Part shown: positions 1 to 8,241 of the stretch, in pieces
How positions within the stretch are numbered: the first letter of the stretch is position 1
Layout of the letters: each line of letters starts with the position of its first letter
Origin: Desulfuromonadaceae bacterium
GTDB taxonomy: Bacteria; Desulfobacterota; Desulfuromonadia; Geobacterales; Pseudopelobacteraceae
Direction: 5' to 3'
Assembly: GCA_028683855.1 (NCBI GenBank)
Contig: JAQUHA010000010.1
Coordinates: forward strand, 49,402 to 113,401
DNA: 64,000 bases
The notes under the pieces: generated by a model
What the model saw: the letters and a program-made list of their open reading frames with translations, nothing else
Told to the model about the DNA's origin: nothing
The model's database searches: none
Made by a program: the position numbers and the translations under genes

Positions 1-522
1 AGCGGGGAGGTTTTTCTTAAACGCCCCGCTTCATCCACTGCCAAGTTCCGCTTCGATTATACAAAACCCAAACAGCAGATTATCTCAAACGGCAAACAGG
101 TCTGGTTTTATACCCCTGAAAACAGACAGGTTCTGGTAAGCGATGTTACCTCCATGTTCTCGGGCGGCAACTCTATCGCTCTCTCCTATCTTACCGGTCT
201 TGGTCATGTTTCCCAGGATTTCAACATTACTATGGCATCAGCCCCGGAGGATAAAAACGGAAATTATCAACTGGAGCTTATTCCTAAAAAACCGGGGCCG
301 GTTCTTGTTAAACTGGAACTGACTATATCCAATGAAGCTGTATTGCAGTTTCGCTCTTCAGGAAGAGTGAAAAATATTTTCCCCGTTGTATCCTCCGTAG
401 TCCATGATGCAGGAGGGAATACCACACGAATAGACTACAATCGCACCCGTGTAAATAAGGGGTTGTCGGATGCCAAATTCAACTTTAAAATCCCGGAAGG
501 GGTAGAGGTAATAAAACCGTAA
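1..522 (+). CDS. lolA: Outer-membrane lipoprotein carrier protein LolA (5' end missing)
   Basis: The reading frame is open from base 1, so the start codon and signal peptide lie outside the window; 173 C-terminal residues are present. LolA is the periplasmic chaperone that carries lipoproteins from the LolCDE transporter to the outer membrane. The visible part has the family's alternating beta-strand pattern: a frame around W-F-Y-T-P-E with Q-V near residues 37-46, then the 'ITMASAPED...YQLELIPK' stretch, and a C-terminal '[12 protein letters not shown]', which resembles the F-x-F-x-P-x-G-x-x-V/I end of LolA proteins. Neighbour yajQ follows after 19 bp on the same strand. The many predicted outer-membrane lipoproteins in this window would be its clients (inference). 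Confidence 0.88.
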   Translation, partial: SGEVFLKRPASSTAKFRFDYTKPKQQIISNGKQVWFYTPENRQVLVSDVTSMFSGGNSIALSYLTGLGHVSQDFNITMASAPEDKNGNYQLELIPKKPGPVLVKLELTISNEAVLQFRSSGRVKNIFPVVSSVVHDAGGNTTRIDYNRTRVNKGLSDAKFNFKIPEGVEVIKP

Positions 523-541
523 AATATCTGGAGGTCTCTTC

Positions 542-1027
542 ATGCCGTCATTTGACATTGTTTCAAAAGTAGATATGCAGGAGGTTGATAATGCTGTAAA
601 TCAGGCCAGCAAAGAGATCGGGCAGCGCTACGATTTCAAAGGTTCTAAAAGCCAGATTACGCCGGAAAAGGATTCGGTCAAAATCCTGGCTGACGATGAC
701 TACAAACTTAAAGCTGTTGTAGATGTGCTGCAGTCAAAGTTTCTCAAACGCAATATCTCCATAAAGGCGCTGCAGTACGGTAAGGTTGAGCAGGCATCAG
801 GCGGAATGGTGCGCCAGATCATTACAGTTCAGCAGGGAATATCCAAAGAGAAGGGGAAAGAGATTATTGCAGTGATAAAAGAGAGTAAGCTGAAGGTACA
901 GGCGCAAATTCAGGACGACCAGGTGCGGGTTACTGGCAAAAACCGTGACGATCTGCAGGACGCAATACAGCTCTTGAAGGGTAAGGAGCTTGATGTAGAA
1001 ATGCAGTTTACAAACTTCAGAGAGTAA
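542..1027 (+). CDS. yajQ: YajQ family cyclic-di-GMP-binding protein
   Basis: 161 residues, the usual full length of the UPF0234/YajQ family, with the family start M-P-S-F-D-I-V-S and the '[15 protein letters not shown]' segment near residues 20-34. Some family members bind c-di-GMP and act as effectors; others bind nucleotides or RNA, so the role here is inferred. A good ribosome-binding site (GGAGG) lies 9 bases before the ATG. It is convergent with radC with only 6 bp between the stops. A c-di-GMP effector is of interest because the window also holds an EAL-domain protein and a GEMM riboswitch. Confidence 0.93.
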   Translation: MPSFDIVSKVDMQEVDNAVNQASKEIGQRYDFKGSKSQITPEKDSVKILADDDYKLKAVVDVLQSKFLKRNISIKALQYGKVEQASGGMVRQIITVQQGISKEKGKEIIAVIKESKLKVQAQIQDDQVRVTGKNRDDLQDAIQLLKGKELDVEMQFTNFRE

Positions 1028-1033
1028 ATAAAT

Positions 1034-1723
1034 CTACAGCAGCCCCCTTTCAACAAAACTCAAATACTCTCCATCGCCGACTATTATATGATCAAGAACC
1101 TTGATCCCCATAATCTCGCCGGCTTCTTTAAGGCGTCTTGTTATAGAGATATCTTCGCTGCTGGGGGTCGGGTCGCCGGTGGGGTGGTTATGTATCAGAA
1201 TAATTGCCGCCGCCGACTCCTTGACCGCCGGAATAAAAACCTCTCTCGGATGTACAATTGACTGGTTCAGGCTCCCCTCTGAAATCTGCACCCGCCTGAT
1301 AATACGGTTCTTCCCATCCAGAAGCAGAATAAGAAAATACTCTTTGCGACTGTCCCGAAACTCATAGTTGAAATATTCAAACACCTGCTGAGGTGAAGTA
1401 AAGCGGTCAAGCCGCTCCAGTTTGCGCGCCTGAAAACGTGATGCAAGCGTGAAAGCAGCTTTTATACTTGTCGCCTTAGCCAGCCCGACCCCTTTTATCG
1501 CGCAGACTTCAGCTATATCAGCATTTGCCAGCTCTCTCAAATTACCGCTGAAGTGCTTTATCAAACCACGTCCAAGATCAATGGCACTCTGTTTGGAACT
1601 TGAATCACCGACACGAATAATAAGCGCCAGCAGCTCCGCATCAGAGAGTGTTGCCGCACCCTGTTTGAGCATTTTCTCCCTTGGACGTTCGTCTTCCGGC
1701 CACTCCTTTATTCCCCCCTGCAT
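1034..1723 (-). CDS. radC: RadC family JAB/MPN-domain protein
   Basis: 229 residues, full family length. An N-terminal helix-hairpin-helix-like part (about residues 40-90, including 'IKGVGLAKA') is followed by a JAB/MPN metalloprotease-like domain. The metal-binding motif H-N-H-P-T-G-D with a later S-x-x-D is visible near residues 178-190. The name comes from an old DNA-repair assignment that has not held up; the biochemical role is unclear. The ATG has a GGGGGA ribosome-binding site. The gene follows uppP by 8 bp on the same strand, so the two are probably cotranscribed. Confidence 0.93.
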   Translation of the reverse strand: MQGGIKEWPEDERPREKMLKQGAATLSDAELLALIIRVGDSSSKQSAIDLGRGLIKHFSGNLRELANADIAEVCAIKGVGLAKATSIKAAFTLASRFQARKLERLDRFTSPQQVFEYFNYEFRDSRKEYFLILLLDGKNRIIRRVQISEGSLNQSIVHPREVFIPAVKESAAAIILIHNHPTGDPTPSSEDISITRRLKEAGEIMGIKVLDHIIVGDGEYLSFVERGLL

Positions 1724-1731
1724 AAATCCCC

Positions 1732-2553
1732 CTATGCGCCGAATCCTGTTAAAATAGCGATAATAAGCGCTGCACCCAAAACAACCCTGTACCAGACAAA
1801 CAGCGTAAGAGTCCGTTTTTGAACATATTTCAGCAGAAAAGCTACGCTTATATAACCGGTTACTGCAGAAACGACCACCCCGACAAACATCGGCATAGCC
1901 TCACCGGCAGGAATACCGTCTTTAAAAAGATGGACGGTTTTAAGCAGAGCAGCCCCGGCGACAATAGGGAGCGACATCAAAAAAGAGAAACGGGCGGCAG
2001 CCTCACGGGTAAAGCCGAGCATCAAAGCAGCAGTTATCGTAATACCGGATCTTGAGACGCCGGGAATAAGAGCAAGACACTGCATCACGCCGATTGTCAT
2101 CGCACTGAATGTCTTTATCTCGCCAAGAGCGAGCCGTTTGCGTCCAAGGGTATCCGTAAGACCGAGCAGAAGACCAAAACCGACCAGAAATGAAGCTATC
2201 AGAAGAGGATTTGAGCGAAATAGAGCTTCAACCTCAGACTCAAAAAATTTACCAACAACTGCCGCCGGAACTGTTACCGCTATAATTATGAATGGCAACC
2301 TTCGCGCCGGTGTGTCAAATCTCCGCAAAATAATGGCTTCAAAAAAAGAGACAACCATTTCGATAATATCGCGGCGAAAATAGAGAGAAAGCGCCAGAAA
2401 AGTACCAAGATGAAGCGCCACATCAAAAGTCAATCCCGATTCCGGCCACTTCAACAGCCATGGCAGAAGAATAAGATGAGCCGAACTGCTTATCGGCAGC
2501 ACCTCGGAAACCCCCTGCAGAGCCCCAAGAACTGCTGCGTGAAATAGATTCAT
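1732..2553 (-). CDS. uppP: Undecaprenyl-diphosphatase (UppP/BacA)
   Basis: 273 residues, hydrophobic throughout with about eight membrane segments. It dephosphorylates undecaprenyl pyrophosphate to recycle the lipid carrier of peptidoglycan and other surface polymers, and overexpression gives bacitracin resistance. The conserved glutamate-rich motif 'LQGVSEVLPISSSAHL' is at residues 12-27 and the second motif 'PGVSRSG' near residues 164-170. An AAAGGGG ribosome-binding site precedes the ATG. It is first in a probable two-gene unit with radC and diverges from the phosphate-transport pair. Confidence 0.95.
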   Translation of the reverse strand: MNLFHAAVLGALQGVSEVLPISSSAHLILLPWLLKWPESGLTFDVALHLGTFLALSLYFRRDIIEMVVSFFEAIILRRFDTPARRLPFIIIAVTVPAAVVGKFFESEVEALFRSNPLLIASFLVGFGLLLGLTDTLGRKRLALGEIKTFSAMTIGVMQCLALIPGVSRSGITITAALMLGFTREAAARFSFLMSLPIVAGAALLKTVHLFKDGIPAGEAMPMFVGVVVSAVTGYISVAFLLKYVQKRTLTLFVWYRVVLGAALIIAILTGFGA

Positions 2554-2729
2554 TCAAAAACCCCTTTTATTTTTTGGGAGTAACAATACTGCAACAGCAG
2601 AGTAAAGGCAATCAAGATGGGAAGAGTCAACAAAAAAGATTAGACAATTTTGTATGGGAACGAGCAGAAAAGTATGTTAGATAGAGTACGTTTTTAATAG
2701 ACAATAAAAGTTTGCATGGGGGCGATATA

Positions 2730-3350
2730 ATGTTTGGACTTATTCCAAAAGAGGAAAAATTTTTCAGACTTTTCAAAGACATGACCGAGAACATAATCGA
2801 AGGTGCAAAGCTGCTTAAGGATATGCTCGACCATTTTGACTCTCCGGCTGAAAGTCAGCGTAAAATAAAGGAAGTTGAACATCGTGGAGACGCAATTACA
2901 CACGAGGTTATTCAGAAGCTTAACAAAACATTCGTAACACCTCTTGATCGCGAGGATATCTATTCACTTGCATCCAAACTTGATGACATTCTTGATCTGA
3001 TCGACGCTTCGGCTCAACGCGTCATAATGTATAACGTAGAATCTATCCCTCCTGAAGCTAAGTCACTCGGTTTCATAATACTTCAGTCATGCTATGCGGT
3101 AGACAAGGCTGTTGCGATGCTCGGCAAAAAAACCAATGAGCAGATCTTTCAGGCCTGCGTAGAGATCAACTCGCTGGAGAACGAGGCGGACCGCGTATCC
3201 CGCGAAGCGATCAGCCGGCTGTTTGATGAAGAGAAAGACCCGATTCAGCTTATCAAATGGAAAGAGATTTTTGAGACACTTGAAAAAGCAACCGACAGAT
3301 GTGAAGATGCCTCAAATATTCTTGAAAGCGTGGTGGTAAAGAATGCTTGA
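2730..3350 (+). CDS. PhoU-like DUF47 protein, partner of Pit phosphate transporter
   Basis: 206 residues from the ATG at 2730 (M-F-G-L-I-P-K-E), preferred over the in-frame TTG at 2712 because a GGGGGC site sits correctly before it and family members begin this way. DUF47 proteins are all-helical relatives of PhoU; they sit directly beside pit genes and are thought to modulate the transporter. Typical features are the 'KEVEHRGDAITHEVIQKLNKTF' type region (acidic and histidine residues that bind metal in PhoU) and 'LVSKLDDILDLIDASAQR'-like helices. The stop overlaps the pit start by 8 bp, so translation is probably coupled. Confidence 0.9.
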   Translation: MFGLIPKEEKFFRLFKDMTENIIEGAKLLKDMLDHFDSPAESQRKIKEVEHRGDAITHEVIQKLNKTFVTPLDREDIYSLASKLDDILDLIDASAQRVIMYNVESIPPEAKSLGFIILQSCYAVDKAVAMLGKKTNEQIFQACVEINSLENEADRVSREAISRLFDEEKDPIQLIKWKEIFETLEKATDRCEDASNILESVVVKNA

Positions 3351-4344
3351 TGCCGCTTTTATGATGCTCTGCCTCGTTATTGTTGCAGCGCTGCTTTTTG
3401 ACTATATAAACGGATTTCACGATACCGCCAACGCGATTGCAACCTGCATATCTACCCGTGCTCTCTCGGTAAAATCTGCAATAATGATGGCTGCAGTTCT
3501 TAACTTTATCGGTGCTATGATTTCAACTAAGGTTGCCAGCACAATCGGCAAAGGGATCGTAGACAGCTCAAATGTAACGCAGATGGTTGTGCTGGCAGGC
3601 ATAACCGGCGCTATCATCTGGAATCTGGTTACCTGGTATTACGGTCTCCCATCATCATCATCCCACGCAATTATCGGCGGCATAGCAGGTGCGGTCATAG
3701 CCCACGCAGGGGTTAGTGCGTTGAAATGGGCAGGGCTTAAAAAAATAATACTGGCGCTGATTCTCTCCCCTATTCTGGGAACAATTGTCGGGTTTATATT
3801 CATGCTGCTGCTTTATCGGGTTTTCCGCAACAGTGCCCCCAGCGGTCTCAACAAGAACTTCCGCCGCTTGCAGATAGCATCAGCCGCATTAATGGCTTTC
3901 TCACACGGAACTGCTGACGCCCAGAAATCTATGGGTGTCATAACTATGGCTCTGGTAAGCTACGGCTACCTGCAGACTTTTGCCGTCCCGTGGGAGGTTA
4001 TGGTAGCCTGTGCAACTGCTATGGCTCTAGGCACAGCAGCCGGAGGCTGGCGTATAATCAAAACCGTCGGCCACGACTTTGTTAAACTGCAGCCGGTACA
4101 CGGATTCTGTGTTGAGACTGCATCAGCCGGCGTAATACTTGGTGCTTCAGCATTCGGAATGCCTACCAGCACTACACACGTAATAACTTCTACAATACTC
4201 GGCGTCGGATTATCAAAAAGGATAACCGCAGTAAACTGGAAGGTAGCTCAAAGAATTGTAGTCGCCTGGGTATTAACCATCCCCGCCGCAGCTCTGATGG
4301 CTTACCTGACTTATCAGGTAATGAGCCCGCTGCTGGGGAGATAA
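3343..4344 (+). CDS. pit: Low-affinity inorganic phosphate transporter, PiT family
   Basis: 333 residues with about ten membrane segments. The PiT signature D-Y-I-N-G-F-H-D-T-A-N-A-I-A is at about residues 21-34, and the second family signature 'SHGTADAQKSMGVI' near residue 188, so both halves of the inverted-repeat transporter are present. It moves phosphate (usually as a metal-phosphate complex) driven by the proton gradient. It overlaps the upstream DUF47 gene by 8 bp, the standard arrangement for this pair. Confidence 0.93.
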   Translation: MLDAAFMMLCLVIVAALLFDYINGFHDTANAIATCISTRALSVKSAIMMAAVLNFIGAMISTKVASTIGKGIVDSSNVTQMVVLAGITGAIIWNLVTWYYGLPSSSSHAIIGGIAGAVIAHAGVSALKWAGLKKIILALILSPILGTIVGFIFMLLLYRVFRNSAPSGLNKNFRRLQIASAALMAFSHGTADAQKSMGVITMALVSYGYLQTFAVPWEVMVACATAMALGTAAGGWRIIKTVGHDFVKLQPVHGFCVETASAGVILGASAFGMPTSTTHVITSTILGVGLSKRITAVNWKVAQRIVVAWVLTIPAAALMAYLTYQVMSPLLGR

Positions 4345-4431
4345 ACCTTTTATAACTGCAGCCGGCTGCGTCCTGCATGACAAATCCTGCATGACTCATA
4401 TTTTAGCAGATTCCGCTGGGGCATAAACTTT

Positions 4432-5664
4432 ATGGATCTCGAAACGAATCTTATCGGACGGCAACCTATACTGAACCGGAACGAAGAGATCGTCGCATAC
4501 GAACTGCTCTTTCGCTCTCACTCCTCCCTCTCGTGGGCCAAAATAAATAATGCCAGACAGGCAACCTCCACCGTAATCATCAACACCCTCTCAAACTTTG
4601 GAATCCAGGATATTCTTGGATCATATCGCGGATTCATAAATGTAGATGCTGATATGCTCTTAAGCGACAGTATGGAGCTCCTACCCAAGGAATTTATAGG
4701 GGTGGAGCTTTTAGAGAATACCATCGTAACGCCGGAGCTAGTCGAGCAGTGCCGAAGATTAAAAATGCAGGGGTGTCAACTGGCACTTGATGACCATGAG
4801 TACAGCATGGAACACGAAGTACTTTATGCAGGAATAGTCGATATTATAAAGTTTGATGTGATTCAGACACCTCTTGAGAAACTTGCCGCAATGGTAGAGA
4901 AACTGAAACCATATCCGCTAAAGCTTCTTGCAGAAAAAGTTGATACCCGTGCAGCTTATCTAACCTGCCGCCGCATGGGATTTGAGCTGTTTCAAGGATA
5001 CTTTTTTGCGCGCCCCTCTCTTATGAAAAAGAAAAGGCTCGAAGAATCGGCAGGAGTAATGTTTGAGCTGCTTAAACATCTTTCAGGAGATTGCGACCTT
5101 ACGCAGATAGAGGAGATATTTAAAAAAAGTCCGGCACTGACGTACAAACTGCTGCTGCTCGTAAACTCAGTTTCTCTGGGGTTGAGAGAAAAAATACGGA
5201 CGGTGCGTCACGCCATTTCCATAATCGGCTGCAATCAACTTAAGCGATGGGTACAACTGGCGATTTTTGCCGCAGACGACTCTCAGGGCATCGACAATCC
5301 GATTGTGGATATGGCTGCAGTCCGGGCAGCCTTTATGGAAGGATTGGCAGCGCTGCACCCTGAGCTAAGAGAGCAGCACTCCTCACCGGATCAGGCTTTC
5401 ATGGTTGGAATTCTCTCTCTGCTAAAAGATTTGTATGACATTCAGATGGACGAGATAGTTTCCGGTCTTAATCTCTCCGATGAAATAAGAGGTGCTCTTC
5501 TGAATCGTGAGGGGGCTTTGGGTATGATTCTTAATCTTGCAGAGATGATAGAGCGAATGGAACTTGATGAAGCCGTAACACTTCTTGAAAAGGTTGGTAT
5601 TCCACTTTTATCTGTCTTTAACTGCCAGAAGAACGCATATAGCTGGCGCAAAGGGATGGCGTAA
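4432..5664 (+). CDS. EAL-HDOD (YuxH-type) signalling protein
   Basis: 410 residues. The N-terminal half (about 1-200) is an EAL c-di-GMP phosphodiesterase domain of the YuxH type; the C-terminal half (about 205-400) is a HDOD domain. The first motif reads Y-E-L-L-F-R instead of E-A-L-L-R, and the D-D-F-G-T-G motif reads D-D-H-E-Y, so the catalytic set is degenerate and the protein may bind rather than cleave c-di-GMP (inference). YuxH-type proteins link c-di-GMP to motility and surface behaviour. No TM segment. A GGGG site 9 bases ahead supports the ATG; upstream lies a 14-bp direct repeat of TCCTGCATGAC. Confidence 0.9.
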   Translation: MDLETNLIGRQPILNRNEEIVAYELLFRSHSSLSWAKINNARQATSTVIINTLSNFGIQDILGSYRGFINVDADMLLSDSMELLPKEFIGVELLENTIVTPELVEQCRRLKMQGCQLALDDHEYSMEHEVLYAGIVDIIKFDVIQTPLEKLAAMVEKLKPYPLKLLAEKVDTRAAYLTCRRMGFELFQGYFFARPSLMKKKRLEESAGVMFELLKHLSGDCDLTQIEEIFKKSPALTYKLLLLVNSVSLGLREKIRTVRHAISIIGCNQLKRWVQLAIFAADDSQGIDNPIVDMAAVRAAFMEGLAALHPELREQHSSPDQAFMVGILSLLKDLYDIQMDEIVSGLNLSDEIRGALLNREGALGMILNLAEMIERMELDEAVTLLEKVGIPLLSVFNCQKNAYSWRKGMA

Positions 5665-5828
5665 GACATAGATATTTTTGCTTCGGTGGATAAATTCGCG
5701 TTGTATTAGCAATCTCCTGATTGAGATTTTCGCAGACTGGAGTCAGTTCCTGTATTTCACGGCTTGATCAGAGAAGTAACATCACAAATATTAATACCTC
5801 TACAGTTGAATTTAAATGGAGATTTGCC

Positions 5829-6971
5829 ATGAACAAGGCATCTTTTTTTGCACCACCGGAAAGATCAGACAACCTGGAACTCACCAGACAGCAGGTGACA
5901 ATAAATAACGCCGCTTTTATTACGGCACTATTGGACGCTGTCCCTGACATGATGCTTGTCTTAAACAATAACCGTCAGATTGTTGCCGTCAACAAGCGCT
6001 TATTGTCAATGTTTGGAGTTAACAATCCATCCATAATAATCGGCTTGCGCCCCGGTGAAGCGGTTGGCTGTATTCATAGCAGTGAAGGGCCAAATGGCTG
6101 CGGCACCTCAGAATCCTGTTCAGCGTGTGGTGCAGTTATTACTATTCTGGCAAGCCAGGAGAGCAGGAAACAGGTTGATGGTGAATGCCGGATTCTTATA
6201 ACAAAAGACGGAGTAACCGCATTGGATATGGAGGTAACTGCCACTCCACTCGATCTTGCAGAAATTCAATTTACCATTTTTGCCCTAAAGGATATCGGCT
6301 CTGACAAAAGGCGGCAGGTTCTTGAACGTACCTTTTTTCACGATGTACTAAACACAGTCGGAGGCATAAGTGGAATTGCAAATTTATTGATAGACAACGA
6401 AGATTTAACACCGGAAAACGAAAAAGAGTATAAAGGATTTATAGTTGAACTTTCAGATAATCTAGTTGAAGAGATTTCACAGCACAGGCGTCTACTCGCT
6501 GCCGAACGTGGTGAATATATCAGAGATTTGAAACTGACTGATATTGCTGAACTTCTTACGGACGTTTGCAAACTGTACAAAAATCATGCACGCACACCTG
6601 ATCGAACAATTAACATTGAAATAGATTCAAATATCCACTTGAAAACAGATAAATCAATGCTGCGACGTGTTGTCGGAAATATGCTCTTGAATGCGCTTGA
6701 GGCAACTCCAAAGGGTGGAACTGTAACAGTTTCGGCAGTTGATAGAGATGAGAACATCTGCATAAGCGTTATAAATAGCGGAGAGATGTCCAAAGATATC
6801 CAGCTTAATCTATTTAATCGCTCCTTCAGCACTAAGGGGAAATCCGGGCGGGGAATAGGAACTTACAGCATGAAATTATTCGGTGAACGTTATCTTGGAG
6901 GAGAGGTTGGTTTTAACAGTTCAGAAGGGAAAACAGCTTTCTTTATAAAACTGTCTAAGAGTTTGATATAA
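5829..6971 (+). CDS. Soluble PAS-domain sensor histidine kinase
   Basis: 380 residues from the ATG at 5829, which has a GGAG site; the frame is open further upstream (to 5721) but without family similarity or an RBS. A PAS-like domain (about 30-150) holds several cysteines ('CGTSESCSACG'), which may be a redox or metal site (inference). The phosphoacceptor region reads 'ERTFFHDVLNTVGGI' near residue 165, then a HATPase domain with N box 'NMLLNALEATPKGG' and a G box 'GKSGRGIGTYSMK'. No receiver or regulator is adjacent. The following DUF3108 gene starts 35 bp downstream. Confidence 0.88.
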   Translation: MNKASFFAPPERSDNLELTRQQVTINNAAFITALLDAVPDMMLVLNNNRQIVAVNKRLLSMFGVNNPSIIIGLRPGEAVGCIHSSEGPNGCGTSESCSACGAVITILASQESRKQVDGECRILITKDGVTALDMEVTATPLDLAEIQFTIFALKDIGSDKRRQVLERTFFHDVLNTVGGISGIANLLIDNEDLTPENEKEYKGFIVELSDNLVEEISQHRRLLAAERGEYIRDLKLTDIAELLTDVCKLYKNHARTPDRTINIEIDSNIHLKTDKSMLRRVVGNMLLNALEATPKGGTVTVSAVDRDENICISVINSGEMSKDIQLNLFNRSFSTKGKSGRGIGTYSMKLFGERYLGGEVGFNSSEGKTAFFIKLSKSLI

Positions 6972-7006
6972 TTATCACCATACCCAATATTTGACAGTAA
7001 CAAACT

Positions 7007-8122
7007 ATGTCTAAATCACCCAAAACTCACCTGGTTCTAATATTCTGTTTTCTGTTATCAGCCCTGATACACACCCTGTCTGTTTATATCTGGAGATTAT
7101 TCATAACCTATGATTTCACCCCACCCGTCATCTCGGAGTCGTATGTAGCAGTTGACCTTGTTCAGCCGCTTAATCCGCCGCCTCCTAAAGCCGCCCCGCA
7201 AAAAAACAAAATTATTGATTCAGAAAACAGATCTTCCACCAAAAAAACAGCGGTTAAGGCAAGTGAATCACAACAGTTTAGTTTTGAAGAGCCGGATTTA
7301 CCTGAATCAACAGATAAATCTTCAGAATATGAAACTGCCCCACCCCAACCGCTTATTGATGGAGGGAAGATTATACCGGCAGAACCGGAGAAACCATCTT
7401 CACCTGCTATTACACCAAATAAGACTCTTCTGACTGACATCGGTAGTTTTCTGCAAACGAGAAGTGAAAAACTGACTTATCAGATCAGTATGCTTGGCTT
7501 ACCGGTTGGAATCGCAGAACTGGAAGCTGATAATCTTAATGGAGAAATCCGCATTACCCTTAGAGTAAGATCCAACTCTCTATTCTCAACAATTTATCCG
7601 GTAGACGACCTCGTAGAAACACGCCATGTCAGCGGCAGGTTTATAATGACAAACATCAAACAGCATGAAGCATCTTTTAACAGCAGCCAGGAGTTTACAA
7701 TTAATTTAAAAAAAAGGAGGGTCTCGTCGTTCAATACAACAAGAGGAACTTCTGAAACAATCTACGTCCCGACAGACGAAGTGCTGGACACCCTTTCAGG
7801 ATTTTATTACCTGAGAAACCGTCAACTGAATGTAGGGGAGAGTGAGAAACTGCATATTTTTGACAGTGAGATATACGCAGAGGTATCGGTCTCAATTTTA
7901 CGGCGGGAAACTATACAACTCTTAAATCTACGCAGAGTAAAAACCATTGTTATTCAGCCACTTCAAAAAACCTCTGGAATTTTCAGACAAACCGGAGATA
8001 TCACTATCTGGCTGACCGATGATGATTATAAAGTTCCGGTGAAAATATTAACAACAGTCCCTTATGGAGCAGTTGAGGCTGATATAATCTCAGCCGAGTC
8101 TGAACCTTTAAAAGTTGATTGA
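7007..8122 (+). CDS. DUF3108 envelope protein with TonB-like N-terminus
   Basis: 371 residues. One N-terminal membrane anchor (about residues 8-32, 'HLVLIFCFLLSALIHTLSVYIW') is followed by a proline-rich linker ('PLNPPPPKAAPQK', more Pro to about residue 140) like that of TonB-type proteins. The C-terminal 220 residues are a DUF3108 beta-rich domain ('LTYQISMLGLPVGIAELE'). DUF3108 proteins are uncharacterised periplasmic proteins; a role in spanning the periplasm is inference. A terminator for the opposite strand lies downstream at 8185-8213. Confidence 0.82.
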   Translation: MSKSPKTHLVLIFCFLLSALIHTLSVYIWRLFITYDFTPPVISESYVAVDLVQPLNPPPPKAAPQKNKIIDSENRSSTKKTAVKASESQQFSFEEPDLPESTDKSSEYETAPPQPLIDGGKIIPAEPEKPSSPAITPNKTLLTDIGSFLQTRSEKLTYQISMLGLPVGIAELEADNLNGEIRITLRVRSNSLFSTIYPVDDLVETRHVSGRFIMTNIKQHEASFNSSQEFTINLKKRRVSSFNTTRGTSETIYVPTDEVLDTLSGFYYLRNRQLNVGESEKLHIFDSEIYAEVSVSILRRETIQLLNLRRVKTIVIQPLQKTSGIFRQTGDITIWLTDDDYKVPVKILTTVPYGAVEADIISAESEPLKVD

Positions 8123-8184
8123 CCCAGATCCATCTTAATTCCGCTCTCTTTTGAATTTCACTTAACGCCTCCAACTCTCTTTAA

Positions 8185-8213
8185 CAAAAAAACCCGCCTC
8201 TCTCGAGGCGGGT
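8185..8213 (-). terminator. Intrinsic terminator of the cytochrome operon
   Basis: Perfect 9-bp stem ACCCGCCTC/GAGGCGGGT with a 4-base loop. On the minus strand it is followed by seven Ts (8185-8191 read as A on plus), so it ends the minus-strand transcript 28 bp after the 9-haem cytochrome gene. The plus side lacks a T run. Confidence 0.9.
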
Positions 8214-8241
8214 CAATTAAATAACTAAATTAACAATAAGA

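Noticed and set aside
2712..2729. TTG start 18 bp upstream of the DUF47 gene
   Set aside because: The ATG at 2730 has the properly placed GGGGG site and matches the family start.
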